From Hyparrhenia diplandra (lineage: Eukaryota; Streptophyta; Magnoliopsida; Poales; Poaceae): a stretch of 64,000 nt of DNA. The DNA is taken from assembly GCA_015847255.1 (NCBI GenBank), contig JADLZK010010194.1:496001-560000 (forward strand). The letters run 5' to 3'. Within the stretch, counting starts at the first letter, position 1. Each line of letters starts with the position of its first letter. The notes under the pieces are model-generated. The model was given only the letters and a program-made list of their open reading frames with translations, was not told the DNA's origin and ran no database searches. Below are positions 31,658 through 41,574 of the stretch, in pieces. The translations under genes were made by a program, and so were the position numbers.

Positions 31658-32933
31658 TGTTGACACCTCTTAAGCTCTATTTTTATGTGTCAACTAAACA
31701 TATAATAAGGTCATAAAAAGAATAAATGCATAGAATAGGTATTACACCGACAAAATTCCACGAGTTTTGGTGATTTATATCTTTTCGAGGGGACTTAACG
31801 AGGTAAATGCTTGGAAAAACTTAGAAAACCCCCAAACAATAAGAAGATTTACCCGATGAATTTCGATCCAAAAGTGAACTAAAACATTCTAGAAGACACC
31901 GGGAGGAGACCCGACACCTGGGCCCATCGTGGTCCGGCGGCCGCCAGATCTCGGATCGGGCCGGCCGCCGGGTGGGGCGAGGAGGTCGGCCTCATCTTCC
32001 TAGGTCGGTTTCAAAACCGACTTTGAGGTTGTATCTATGCCGTTGTTGAAGTCGGTTTGATCCAATGGTCAGGCATTCATCGGCGGGACTATATAAGGAT
32101 GATCCTACCTCTTGCCTCGAGGCATGAAAATCATTATTCATCATACTACGGCTCGATCATAGCTAGAGCCATACCTCTCTAATTAGAAGAGCTTAGATCA
32201 AGTTGAGAGAGATTAGTAGAAAGTTGAGAGATAGATCAAAGAACTTGATTAGAGTTCTAGATCTGTTCTAGAGAGATAAGAAGTAGAGTTGAGGAGAAGT
32301 AAGGAGAAGTACCGGATCTGTCGGTGACTCTCACGCTTGTACCTCACGGGATCAAAGGCTTCATTGCACTTGATCTTGAGACTTCTTTGGTGGATCAACC
32401 TTATATTTGAGTAAGTTCACTTGTTTATATTTCTTTCGGTTTATGACTCATTAGAGTATTTTGATTCTTGTCGCTCTTGAATTGAAGTTGTTACCCCCTA
32501 GTGCAAAGCGTGGTGTTTGGGCTAGATAATTCATAAATACACCCTACCCGCCGGGCGTGGTAGATCGTGGTAGTGACTAGTACCATTGATTCCTTTGGAT
32601 TCCACTTCCCGTAGGATAGGACACGTAGGGACATAGTTCTTTGGGGAATAGTAAGTTTCACCCTTACTTTCCTTTGAGTACGTCCCCATTAAGGAATATC
32701 TCTAAGCCTTACAAGGATATAAACTAGACAACCATAGAATTCTTTTCACCTTTTATCTGAACTCCCGTTCCTTCCTATTATCTCGGGGATTAGTTTTGTC
32801 TCATTATTCTCACACGATTCTCCCCGTGGATTCGATATTTAAAACCCTCTTCGGGTGAAGTGCTCATCGTTTACGTTAAACTGCGAGACTATACAAATCA
32901 TAAATAATTTCTGTAGGATAACTTTTACCAACA
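31658..32933 (+). repeat. Element A 5' LTR
   Basis: TGTTGACACCTCTTAAGC ... AACTTTTACCAACA. The TATA box TATATAAG is at 32090-32097. GC island CCGGCGGCCGCCAG is at 31934-31947. Hairpin arms GTTGACAC (31659-31666) and GTGTCAAC (31687-31694) lie at the start. Confidence 0.92.
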
Positions 32934-32940
32934 AGCATTT

Positions 32941-32959
32941 ACGGCGCCGTTCTTGGGAG
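32941..32959 (+). promoter_or_regulatory. Element A primer-binding site
   Basis: ACGGCGCCGTTCTTGGGAG, 7 bp after the LTR end. It matches the tRNA-Asp-type core GGCGCCGTT and differs in the distal half. The first two bases (AC) replace the expected CT(G), the same CTG-to-ACG change seen elsewhere in the window. Confidence 0.7.
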
Positions 32960-33058
32960 AACGGTTTTTCGATTACGTGAGCTAAACTAAATCTTGTATC
33001 ATATCATTAGTTTAGATTTTTTTCTTTTTATCTTATCTTTTTCAAAATCACTATCCAA

Positions 33059-33705
33059 ATGGATACTACCCCTCTTTACAAATACTTGGCACCCAATGGG
33101 CAAGCTTGTAGACCTGTGCTATCATCTAAATCTATTCAATTTGGACCTTATGAGTTTCGCCCGAGGTTGATAGAGATGGTCCAAAACCATACTTTCTCGG
33201 GAGAATTAGACGAAAATCCTTTCCTTCATCTCCAAACTTTTGAGGAGACATGTAAATGCCTCCATATAGAAGGCATGTCCCCTGAAACTATCCGTTGGAC
33301 GCTCTTTCCATTCTCTTTGAAAGGAAAAGCTCGCCCAAATGGTACAATAGAAATAAAGAAAGAATGGGTGGCAATTGGGAAACTTGCTTAAATGAATTTT
33401 GTGCTGATTTCTTTCCCATGTCCAAACTAGTTAACTTTAGGCTCTCAATCCTATCATCTAAACAAAACAATAATGAATCTTTGAGTGCCTATTGGGAACG
33501 ATATGATCTTCTTTCCAAATCTGGACCTAATCTCGCCATACCAGACTATGTTCTAATTCAACACTTCTATATTGGTCCGAATAGAAAATCTAGAAAATAT
33601 TTGAACACCTCTACGAATGGATCTTTCATTCATCTTTCAACTCACGAATGCATTGCTATCTTAAATAAAATAGTGGAAAATAAGGAGGATGATCCAAGCA
33701 AGTAG
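33059..33705 (+). pseudogene. Element A gag
   Basis: ATG at 33059 (MDTTPLYKYLAPNGQAC). Capsid motifs: PRLIEMVQNHTFSGELDENP, HLQTFEETCKCLHIEGM, TIRWTLFPFSLKGKA, then after a frameshift near 33330 WETCLNEFCADFFPMSKLVN, ESLSAYWERYDLLSKSGPN and HECIAILNKIVEN, stop at 33703-33705. The length and order match the capsid part of Athila-type gag. No CCHC zinc knuckle is seen before the protease region. One frameshift and the stop at 33705 interrupt the gag-pol reading. Confidence 0.85.
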
Positions 33706-33950
33706 GAAATATTTAAAAATAAAAGAAATAACAGAAGAAGAAAGATTATTTGAATCCACTTCTATTCCAAATTCTTTACAAATCCCGACTAATCCGGAAC
33801 CTTTAGAAGAACCAGAGGTTACTTCAATCTCACGATTTCTTACTTGATATCGAGGATGATCTCTTTACTGATTATGGAAATACCTCAAAATGTCGATTTA
33901 CATGTTAGAAGACTAGAACATCACAACCTTATCCTTTAGATTCTTCTGAT

Positions 33951-34673
33951 TTGACACATTTAAAAGGAACTACAGAAGAGCTTGTCTCAATCATAAGTAG
34001 CGAATGGACAGAAGAATCAGAGCTTTCCTCTGATGTGATCCGTTTGGATTCACCTTCTATACCTATTCGTTGCCAAATTGATAAAGATCCTTTTGATGCT
34101 CTTTATAATCCTATAGTGGGAATAAACATCATGGCATTATCTTTTGCTCATGACTTTCTCAAAAATATGCCATTGAGTCCCACTACAAAATTATTATTAA
34201 AACCTTCAGGACAAATTATCCAAAGCTCAGGAATTCTTTATGTCTTACCAATCAAGGTTAATAACATCATGGTACATCTTAGCTTCTATATCTTTGATAT
34301 CATGGAGTTTGACCTACTGATAGGACAACCAATAGAAAGGCTTACTTTTAAAGGACAACCCGGAGACCTAGATTTTCAGCTAGACAAAGATCTTCAATTT
34401 TCATTACCTATAGTCCAAGCCATTCATGCTAAATCCGAGTCTTGTCCAGAACTAGATCCTATGGAGGAAGTTAAAGAGGCCACTGTAGAATATTTTGTGG
34501 AGTCTAATCAAGAGGATGATTCAGAATTCTTTATTGAAGAAGAGGATGAAAATCCTACTACTTCAGAATCTCTAGATGAATTTGAGAACCCACCTAGACC
34601 TCCTATTGAACTTAAACCTTTACCACCGGGCCTCACTTATGCTTTCCTAAATCAAGATTCGAGTCTCCCGTGA
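33951..34673 (+). pseudogene. Element A protease-like region and linker
   Basis: The open frame contains IRLDSPSIPIRCQIDKDPFD, then ALYNPIVGINIMALSFAHDF, LPIKVNNIMVHLSFYIFDIM and EFDLLIGQPIERL, followed by an acidic linker (VESNQEDDSEFFIEEEDENP) and PIELKPLPPGLTYAFLN, which leads into RT. It aligns with Athila retropepsin around SVNIMP and ILGRP, but the catalytic Asp-Ser/Thr-Gly is Asn-Pro-Ile-Val-Gly. Element D has the same replacement. Either the enzyme is inactive, or this group uses another route of polyprotein processing. Confidence 0.65.
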
Positions 34674-35660
34674 TCATAAATGATAAACTTACACCGAAAC
34701 AGACTCTCGGGCGATAAGCATGTCTTAGAAAAACATCGCTCGGCCTTAGGCTACGCACTTTCGATGACCTAAAAAGGAATTAGTCCTGCTCTTTGCACTC
34801 ATCGTATTCCTACAGATCCAGATATACCCCCATCTATAGAACCTCAAGAAGACTCAATAATGCGATGAGAGATGTAGTTAAGAAGGAAGTTCTTAAGTTA
34901 TTACACGCCGAGATTATATATCCTGTGCCACATAGTGAGTGGGTAAGCCCCGTACAAGTTGTGCCTAAGAAAGGAGGCATGACAGTTGTTAAAAATGATA
35001 AAAGTGAATTGATTCCTCAAAAGAACTGTTACAGGATGGAGAATGTGCATAGATTATAGAAAATTAAACAAAGCCACAAGGAAAGATCATTTTCCGTTGC
35101 CTTTCATTGATGAGATGTTAGAACGATTGGCAAAACATTCTTACTTTTGTTTCCTTGATGGATATTACGGATATCACCAAATTCCAATCCATCCTAATGA
35201 TCAAAAGCAAAACCACTTTTACATGCCCATATGGAACTTATGCTTATAGAAGAATGTCTTTTGGGTTATGTAATGCACCTGCTTCTTTTCAAAGATGTAT
35301 GATGTCTATATTTTCAAAAATGATTGAAGAGATTATGGAAGTTTTCATGGATGATTTTTTTACGTGTATGGAAAAACTTTTGATGATTGTCTAGAAAACT
35401 TAGACAGGGTTTTGCAAAGATGTGAGGAAAAGCACTTAGTCCTTAATTGGGAAAAATGTCATTTTATGGTTAGAGAAGGAATAGTGCTTGGTCATCTTAT
35501 TTCGAGAAAGGGGAATAGAGGTCGATAAGGCAAAAATAGAAGTTATAGAACAGTTACCTCCCCACGTGAATATTAAAGGGATACGAAGTTTTTCTAGGCC
35601 ATCTTTGGTTTCTATCGTAGATTCATAAAAGATTTTTCGCATATTGCTAGACCACTTACC
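34674..35660 (+). pseudogene. Element A reverse transcriptase (frameshifted)
   Basis: Motifs in order: NNAMRDVVKKEVLKLLHAEI (34855-34920), VSPVQVVPKKGGMT, MCIDYRKLNKATRKDHFPLP (35043-35102), RLAKHSYFCFLDGYYGYHQI, FTCPYGTYAYRRMSFGLCNA and catalytic VFMDDFF (35341-35361). The Asp pair is intact. Frame changes occur near 34690, 34740, 35050, 35200 and 35360. The sequence is Athila-lineage by motif style. Confidence 0.88.
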
Positions 35661-36170
35661 AGCTTGTTAGCAAAAGATGCTCCCTTTGTTTTTGATGATG
35701 CTTGTCTTAAAGCTTTTGAAAGTTTGAAAAAAGCCTCTTGTTTACGCACCAATTATTCAACCCCCGATTGGTCTTTGCCTTTTGAAATTATGTGTGATGC
35801 CGGTGATTATGCTATGGGGACAGTGTTAGGGCAAACTAAAGACAAGAAACATCATGCTATTGCTTATGCTAGTAAAACTTTATTTGGACCACAACTTAAT
35901 TATGCTACCACCGAGAAAGAGTTGCTAGCAGTTGTTTATGCTATAGATAAGTTCAGATCTTACTTGGTAGGAGCTAAAGTAATTGTTTACACCGATCATC
36001 TTTGCTTTGAAATATTTGCTCACCAAGAAAGATGCTAAACCTCGTTTGATAAGATGGATTTTGTTACTCCAAGAGTTTGATTTAGAAATTAAAGATAAGA
36101 AAGGAGTAGAAAAATTTTGATCATTTGTCGAGAATGCATTTTGAAAAACCAAATGAATTGCCTATTAATG
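35661..36170 (+). pseudogene. Element A RNase H
   Basis: A long open frame contains all three acidic catalytic residues: CDAGDYAMGTVLGQTKDKKH (Asp), NYATTEKELLAVVYAIDKF (Glu) and VIVYTDH (Asp). A frameshift near 35998 moves the tail (FEIFAHQERC versus KYLLTKKDAK) into another frame. It is better preserved than element D's RNase H. Confidence 0.85.
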
Positions 36171-36199
36171 ACTCACTTAAGGACGATATGTTTTATTGG

Positions 36200-37523
36200 A
36201 TAACCCATACCGATCCCTGGTATGCAGATCTTGTTAATTTTATGGTTGCGGGATATGTAACACCAAGGGCGAGATAAGAAGAAGCTTATGTATGAAAGTC
36301 ATCATCACTTATGGGATGAACCATATCTCTTTAGAGTATGCTCTAACGGTTTACTCGAGAAGATGTGTGCCAACGAGAAGAAGGACTTCAAATTATTGAA
36401 AGATGTCATTCATCACCATATGGAGGTCATTATGGGGCATTTAGAACACATGCAAACATTTGGCAAGCGGGATTTTTCGGCCAACCATGTATCAAGACAC
36501 AAAAGATTTCATCGAAGATGTGGAGCTTGTCGGAGGCACGGAAATATAAATGCAAGAGATGCTATGCCTCTAACAACCAATCTCGGATAGAGCTCTTTGA
36601 CGCCCGGGGAATTGATTACATGGGACCATTCCCAAAATCCGGAAATTATGAACATATCCTAGTAGCAGTGGATTATGTTTCAAAATGGGTAGAAGCTTTA
36701 CCATGCAAATCAGCAGATGGTAGAAGTTCAATCAAGATGTTTGAAGAAACTATATTCCCAAGATTTGGAGTACCTCGAATGGTAATTAGTGACGGAGGAA
36801 GCCACTTCATTGATAGAAGATTCGACAAGTATTTATTGAAGCATGGAGTTCGTTACAACATTGCTACTGACTTACCACCCTCAAACAAGTGGACAAGCAG
36901 AGACTTCAAATAAACAAATCAAGAACATTTTATAGAAAACAGTTGAAGAGATGGGAACTAAATGGAAGGATAGACTTCGAAGCACTATGGGCATATAGGA
37001 CAACATACAAGACTCCTATTGGAATGACACCTTATCAACTTGTCTTATGGAAAGACTGTCATTTACTGTAGAGCTTGAGTTCAAAGCTCACTGGGCAATC
37101 AAGAGATGGAATATAGATCTTGATGCTGCAGGAGTTCAGAGGAAGATGCAATTATCTGAATTGGAGGAATGGAGAGAGAAAGCTTATCATAATGCCAAGA
37201 TTTATAAAGAAAGAACCAAGAGATGGCATGACAAGAAGATAAAGATAAAGACTTTCACTCCAGGAGATCAGGTATTACTTTTTAATTCCAGGGTAAAATT
37301 ATTCGGGCATGGAAAACTTCGGAGCAAGTGGGAAGGACCTTTCAAGGTAGTAAATTCATCATCACATGGAGCAATCACTCTTCAAGACTCCGAAGGTAAG
37401 TTATTCAAGGTAAATGGCCAACGTCTTAAAATTTTCTATGAGCCCGATAAGCCTGATGAAATAAATAAATTAAATGAATTAGATGAAATAGGCTTTATGA
37501 TTTATCCAACCCAAAGGAATTAA
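36200..37523 (+). pseudogene. Element A integrase (frameshifted)
   Basis: N-terminal zinc-binding His pair around HSSPYGGHYGAFRTH (36405-36450), with the matching Cys pair RRCGACRRHGN (36515-36545). Catalytic core: IDYMGPFPKSGNYEHI (first Asp, 36613), MVISDGGSHF (second Asp, 36780) and, in another frame, GQAETSNKQ (Glu, about 36893). C-terminal part: LWAYRTTYKTPIGMTPYQLV, KLYKERTKRWHDKK-type motif (YKERTKRWHDKKIK), LFNSRVKLFGHGKLRSKWEG and FKVNGQRLKIFYEPDKP, stop at 37521-37523. All catalytic residues are present across frames; shifts at about 36360, 36600, 36868 and 37060. Confidence 0.88.
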
Positions 37524-37647
37524 TTTTCGTAGAACATGTTTTTGTGGGCCAAAAGTAAAAGCATTACAACTAGAATAGAGATATTAGGCCGTAGGAAAAA
37601 GGACAAAGCACAGTGCAACAGAGCACTGGCGGTCGGCCCAAATGGGA

Positions 37648-37805
37648 CTGGCGGCCGCCAGGCCTGTGCCTCCTCTCTTTTCCATTTTTGTCCCAGGAAT
37701 ACTCTAGGACTTGCCCATTGTAATGACGAACATTGCAGAGTCATTTACGTAGGAAAAATCTTGCGAGCCTTTCCATCCTATTCCATGCACCTCTGCCTAT
37801 ATAAA
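37648..37805 (+). promoter_or_regulatory. Internal LTR-like promoter of element A
   Basis: A perfect palindrome CTGGCGGCCGCCAG (37648-37661) is followed 137 bp later by TATATAAA (37798-37805), the same layout as in the LTRs of A, B, C, D and E. A short ORF starts 78 bp after the TATA box. It lies in the 3' region after integrase, so it could drive a separate 3' transcript. Confidence 0.55.
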
Positions 37806-37882
37806 CAAGCCCCATCGATCATTTAATCTCATCTTATTCATCCTCCATTAAGACCGACGACCCGGCACCATATATTTTCACC

Positions 37883-38440
37883 ATGAAGAACACGAGACCC
37901 GTATGGTGGTCTATGACCAGCTAAAGGCAGCGGCTAACTCAACCAATACGTCTACCTCCATGGCTATAGTCCCCTATGAGCCAAAACCTTTAGTGTTGTC
38001 CCTCCACCACCTTCAAATCCAAAGCCTACACGTGGGCAATTGTATGCTCGAGTTTGTTGGGCTGCACGTCATGATATTGCCATGAAGAAGAAGGTTCCGA
38101 TCCCCTGAAGGCACCAAGTTAAACGCTGCAGGGACAGAATGAGAAGCTTACTAACGTCGGTTTGACAAGTTTGGGAATATTAGAAAGAGCACTTTGCGAT
38201 GCCCGTCTTGTCCTTAACGGAGTTCGTGCTAATCAAACCAAGTTCGCTTTGTCCGGCCTAGGGAAGCCGCTGAACGATGCCCAAGCCGGGAAGAATGACT
38301 ATGGCGAGCTTTCGGAGAACACTTCCACATGAAGAACTTTATGAATACTGAGCATGAGACTTTGAGCTACACCGCTAGACGTGTAGATGAGTTAGAAAAA
38401 TCCAATGCAGCGTTAGTGACGAAGGTGGGAGTTCTCGGCG
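37883..38440 (+). pseudogene. Element A 3' ORF, unrecognised
   Basis: ATG at 37883. Following frames gives MVVYDQLKAAANSTNTSTSM (37903), AIVPYEPKPLVLS, GQLYARVCWAARHDIAMKKK (about 38035), then LGILERALCDARLVLNGVRA (about 38175), LSGLGKPLNDAQAG and a helical, coiled-coil-like TARRVDELEKSNAALVTKVG (about 38370). At least three frame changes and stops. I do not recognise the family. Position (after integrase, own TATA) parallels the ATHILA ORF-1-like ORF of element E. Confidence 0.4.
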
Positions 38441-39483
38441 TATCTTGAATTGGCTCACTAAAGATATGTAATACGCTCGAGATTATAAGAGCACTTATTA
38501 AGTTAGTTATCGAGTCAATTTTGTTTTGAGTTAAATTAGCGTTTTGAGTCGATCGTCGAGTCAAGTTTGTTTGAGTCAATAATAAGTTTGGTTGAATAAA
38601 TAAAGAGTGCTCTTGCTTAAATAAATTTTTGATCTATTCTCTCAGTTATTATTTTCTATATTTTTTTATATATGTTTTTCTTCTCTCCACCATGTTTTTG
38701 AATAAAGGATAAGTGATGGGAGAGACAAGTACGAAACGTCAAGAACAACGAAACTGAACACGAAGCGAAAAGCAAAACAATAAATACTGAGCGATGATCC
38801 AACACGATGAAGCTCGGGCCAAGGAGCGGCGAGGGCTCGGGCGGCCGCCGAGTGAATCAGCCGGCCGCCCGGCTGCCACCTTGCCTCGTCTTTCAGATTT
38901 CTTCGACCCTCGGTTTGATCTCCGAACTTTGCTTTAGTTCGTATTTTGGCTTTCGTTGCATCGGTTTGAACCTCTTGCTTGATATGCTAAATAATAAAAG
39001 AAAACAAAAATATATTGATATACTTTTGCTAAAGATAGACTTACATAATACCTTTTCATGGTTAGATTAATTTTTGTTGAGAGAATAATCTGTTAAAAAA
39101 ACCAAGTTGCTTAAGTTGTTGTGAAATTTGAGATAGAAGTTTGATGAGAACTTAATTCTTGATATCTTTTCTGTTGGAGAATTTATTTCAAAAATATTAA
39201 AAATAATAGCTTTACTTCATCTCTGTGGAAAATGTTATATCCTACTACAGCCATGCTATGAATATTAAAACTAGCAAAGTAAGCTATTTGCTTGGTGTTG
39301 AGCTTTTGTCAAATTTTGTGACCCAAGTTGAGAGACTTGTCTAAAGATCAAGATCACGTACACTTGTTTTTATTTATTTTTATGCTCCAGTTGTTGATCT
39401 CTCTAAAATCAATAAATAATTTTTTGTACACAAGGCATGGGCTATGCAAAAATAATATGTAAAAAAAAAAAAGAGAGAAAAAA
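38441..39483. other. Element A 3' non-coding region
   Basis: Mostly AT-rich without genes. It contains a GC island (GGGCGGCCGCCG near 38838, CCGGCCGCCCGG near 38862) embedded in AT-rich DNA, then poly-A-rich sequence leading into the structured repeat module. Confidence 0.5.
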
Positions 39484-39715
39484 GGGAGATGAAAAATGGA
39501 CAAAAAGTCCTACGGGCGAGAAGAGCCTACCTCCCTAAGAAAAAAAAAAAAGGGGAGATGAAAAATGAACAAGTGTCCTACGGGCGAGTAGAGCCTACCT
39601 CCCTAAGAAATAAAAGATGAAAAATGGACAAGTGTCCGAGGGTCGATAGAACCCACATCTTTTAAAAGAGAGGAAATAAAAGACAAAAGTCTAGGGTGAG
39701 TAGAACCCACCTCTC
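39484..39715 (+). repeat. Three-stem repeat module, element A (4 units)
   Basis: Units at 39484-39535, 39553-39603, 39613-39662 and 39668-39715, separated by A-rich linkers. Each can pair as outer stem / hairpin 1 / hairpin 2: GGGAG/CTCCC with GGAC/GTCC and GGC/GCC; AAAGATG/CATCTTT with GGAC/GTCC and GGGT/ACCC; GAGAGG/CCTCTC with AGAC/GTCT and GGGT/ACCC. Hairpin 2 has loop GAGTAGA or close variants. Unit 2 has a mismatch in hairpin 1 (GAAC/GTCC). The module ends about 570 bp before the polypurine tract. Confidence 0.85.
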
Positions 39716-39979
39716 TAAAAAGAAAAATAAAGATAGCCCATGATCTTGTTTGCAAAAAAAAATATTTATTTCAAAGAGAGAAGAAAATAAGAGCATAGTA
39801 GAATTAGCATACACATGCACATCTTGATCTAAGAGGATGTCTTTCCTTGGATCCATTTTTGACATTGCAAATACATACAAGGTAAATATGCTATGTCTTT
39901 AATGAAACCCTAAAACTCGGATCTGACTTTATTAGAAGTGAATATTTCAATTACATATGCTCTGTGAGGATCCAAAAAT

Positions 39980-39984
<5 letters not shown>

Positions 39985-40027
<43 letters not shown>
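39985..40027 (+). repeat. (AT)n microsatellite
   Basis: About 21 perfect AT dinucleotides between the structured module and the 3' LTR of element A. Confidence 0.95.
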
Positions 40028-40031
<4 letters not shown>

Positions 40032-40284
40032 TTGAGTGATTCGAGAGTACCCGAAGAAGAAAGAAAGTAAGCTATATTTCTTTTCAAAAATCATTGCAAA
40101 AAACTCAATTTGAATTGATTGAAGGAATAAGGTACTCGATATCAACTGTCTTGTTTCTCAACTACTTAAAGTTCTTGGTAAGATTAATAAAATACAAGTT
40201 TGACCATGAGATTGTTTTATACTTGCTATACTTGTCTTGCGACTTTGTTATAACCATCCTTTTATCGAGGCGAGTAAAAGCCTA

Positions 40285-40298
40285 GTGTGTGGGGAGCT
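40285..40298 (+). promoter_or_regulatory. Element A polypurine tract
   Basis: GTGTGTGGGGAGCT immediately before the 3' LTR start TGTTGACACC. Confidence 0.8.
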
Positions 40299-41574
40299 TG
40301 TTGACACCTCTTAAGCTCTATTTTTATGTGTCAACTAAACATATAATAAGGTCATAAAAAGAATAAATGCATAGAATAGGTATTACACTGACAAAGTTCC
40401 ACGAGTTTTGGTGATTTATATCTTTTCAGGGACTTAACAGGTAAATGCTTGGGAAAACTTAGAGAAAACCCCCAAACAATAAGAAGATTTACCACGATGA
40501 ATTTCGATCCGAAAAGTGAACTAAAACATTCTAGAAGACACCAGAAGACACCGGGGAGACCGACACCCTGGGCCCCACTGGGGGCCTGGCGGCCGCCATT
40601 TCGAGATACAAAGCCGCGAGGGTGGGGCGAGGATGTCGGCCTCATCTTCCTAGGTCGATTTCAAACCGACTTTGAGGTTGTATCTACGCCGTTGTTGAAG
40701 TCGGTTTGATCAATGGTCGGCATTCATCGGCCGAGGACTATATAAGGATGATCCTACCTCGGCCTCGGGCATGAAAATCATTATTCATCATACTTAGCTC
40801 GATCATAGCTAGAGCCATACCTCTCTAATTAGAAGAGCTTAGATCAAGTTGAGAGAGATTAGTAGAAAGTTGAGAGATAGATCAAAGAACTTGATTAGAG
40901 TTCTAGATCATTCTTGAGAGATAAGAAGTAGAGTTGAGGAGAAGTAAGGAGAAGTACCGGATCTGTCGGTGACTCTCTACGCTTGTACCTCTGGGATCAA
41001 AGGCTTCATTGCACTTGATCTTGAGACTTCTTTGGTGGATCAACCTTATATTTGAGTAAGTTCACTTGTTTATATTTCTTTCGATTTATGACTCATTAGA
41101 GTACTTTGATTCTTGTCGCTCTTGAATTGAAGTTGTTACCCCTAGTGCAAACGTGGTGTTTGGGCTAGATAATTCATAAATACACCCTACCTGCCGGAGC
41201 GTGGTAGATCGTGGTAGTGACAGTACCATTGATTCCTTTGGATTCCACTTCCGTAGGATAGGACACGTGGGACATAGTTCTTTGGGGAATAGTAAGTTTC
41301 ACCCTTACTTTCCTTTGAGTACGTCCCCATTAAGGAATATCTCTAAGCCTTACAAGGATATAAACTAGACAACCATAGAATTCTTTTCACCTTTTATCTG
41401 AACTCCTGTTCCTTCCTATTATCTCAGGGATTAGTTTTGTTTTATTATTCTCACACCATTCTCCCCGTGGATTCGATATTTAAAACCCTCTTTCGGGTGA
41501 AGTGCTCATCGTTTACGTTAAACTGCGAGACTATACAAATCATAAATAATTACGTAGGATAACTTTTACCAACA
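40299..41574 (+). repeat. Element A 3' LTR
   Basis: Same length as the 5' LTR (1276 bp). TATA TATATAAG at 40739-40746, GC palindrome CCTGGCGGCCGCCA at 40585-40598 (141 bp upstream), hairpin arms at 40300-40307 and 40328-40335. It ends TTTTACCAACA at 41574 and is followed at once by Tat-2 aORF sequence. Confidence 0.92.

Larger units (their letters stand above)
31658..41574 (+). mobile_element. Element A: near-complete Athila-type retrotransposon
   Basis: 9917 bp with two LTRs of 1276 bp each (31658-32933; 40299-41574), a primer site, gag, protease-like region, RT, RNase H, integrase, an internal TATA promoter with a short 3' ORF, a structured repeat module and a polypurine tract. It is inserted in the Tat-2 aORF; sequence on both sides aligns with Tat-1 around 2440-2530. 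The 5-bp flanks ACACC and CACAC are similar but not identical, so the target duplication is imperfect. Equal LTR lengths suggest a fairly recent insertion. Frameshifts in every gene make it inactive as read. Confidence 0.92.

Noticed and set aside
38806..38900. GC island near 38.84 kb as a host gene promoter
   Set aside because: It resembles the palindromic GC blocks of the LTRs (GGCGGCCGCC) and no TATA box or ORF follows at the usual distance.
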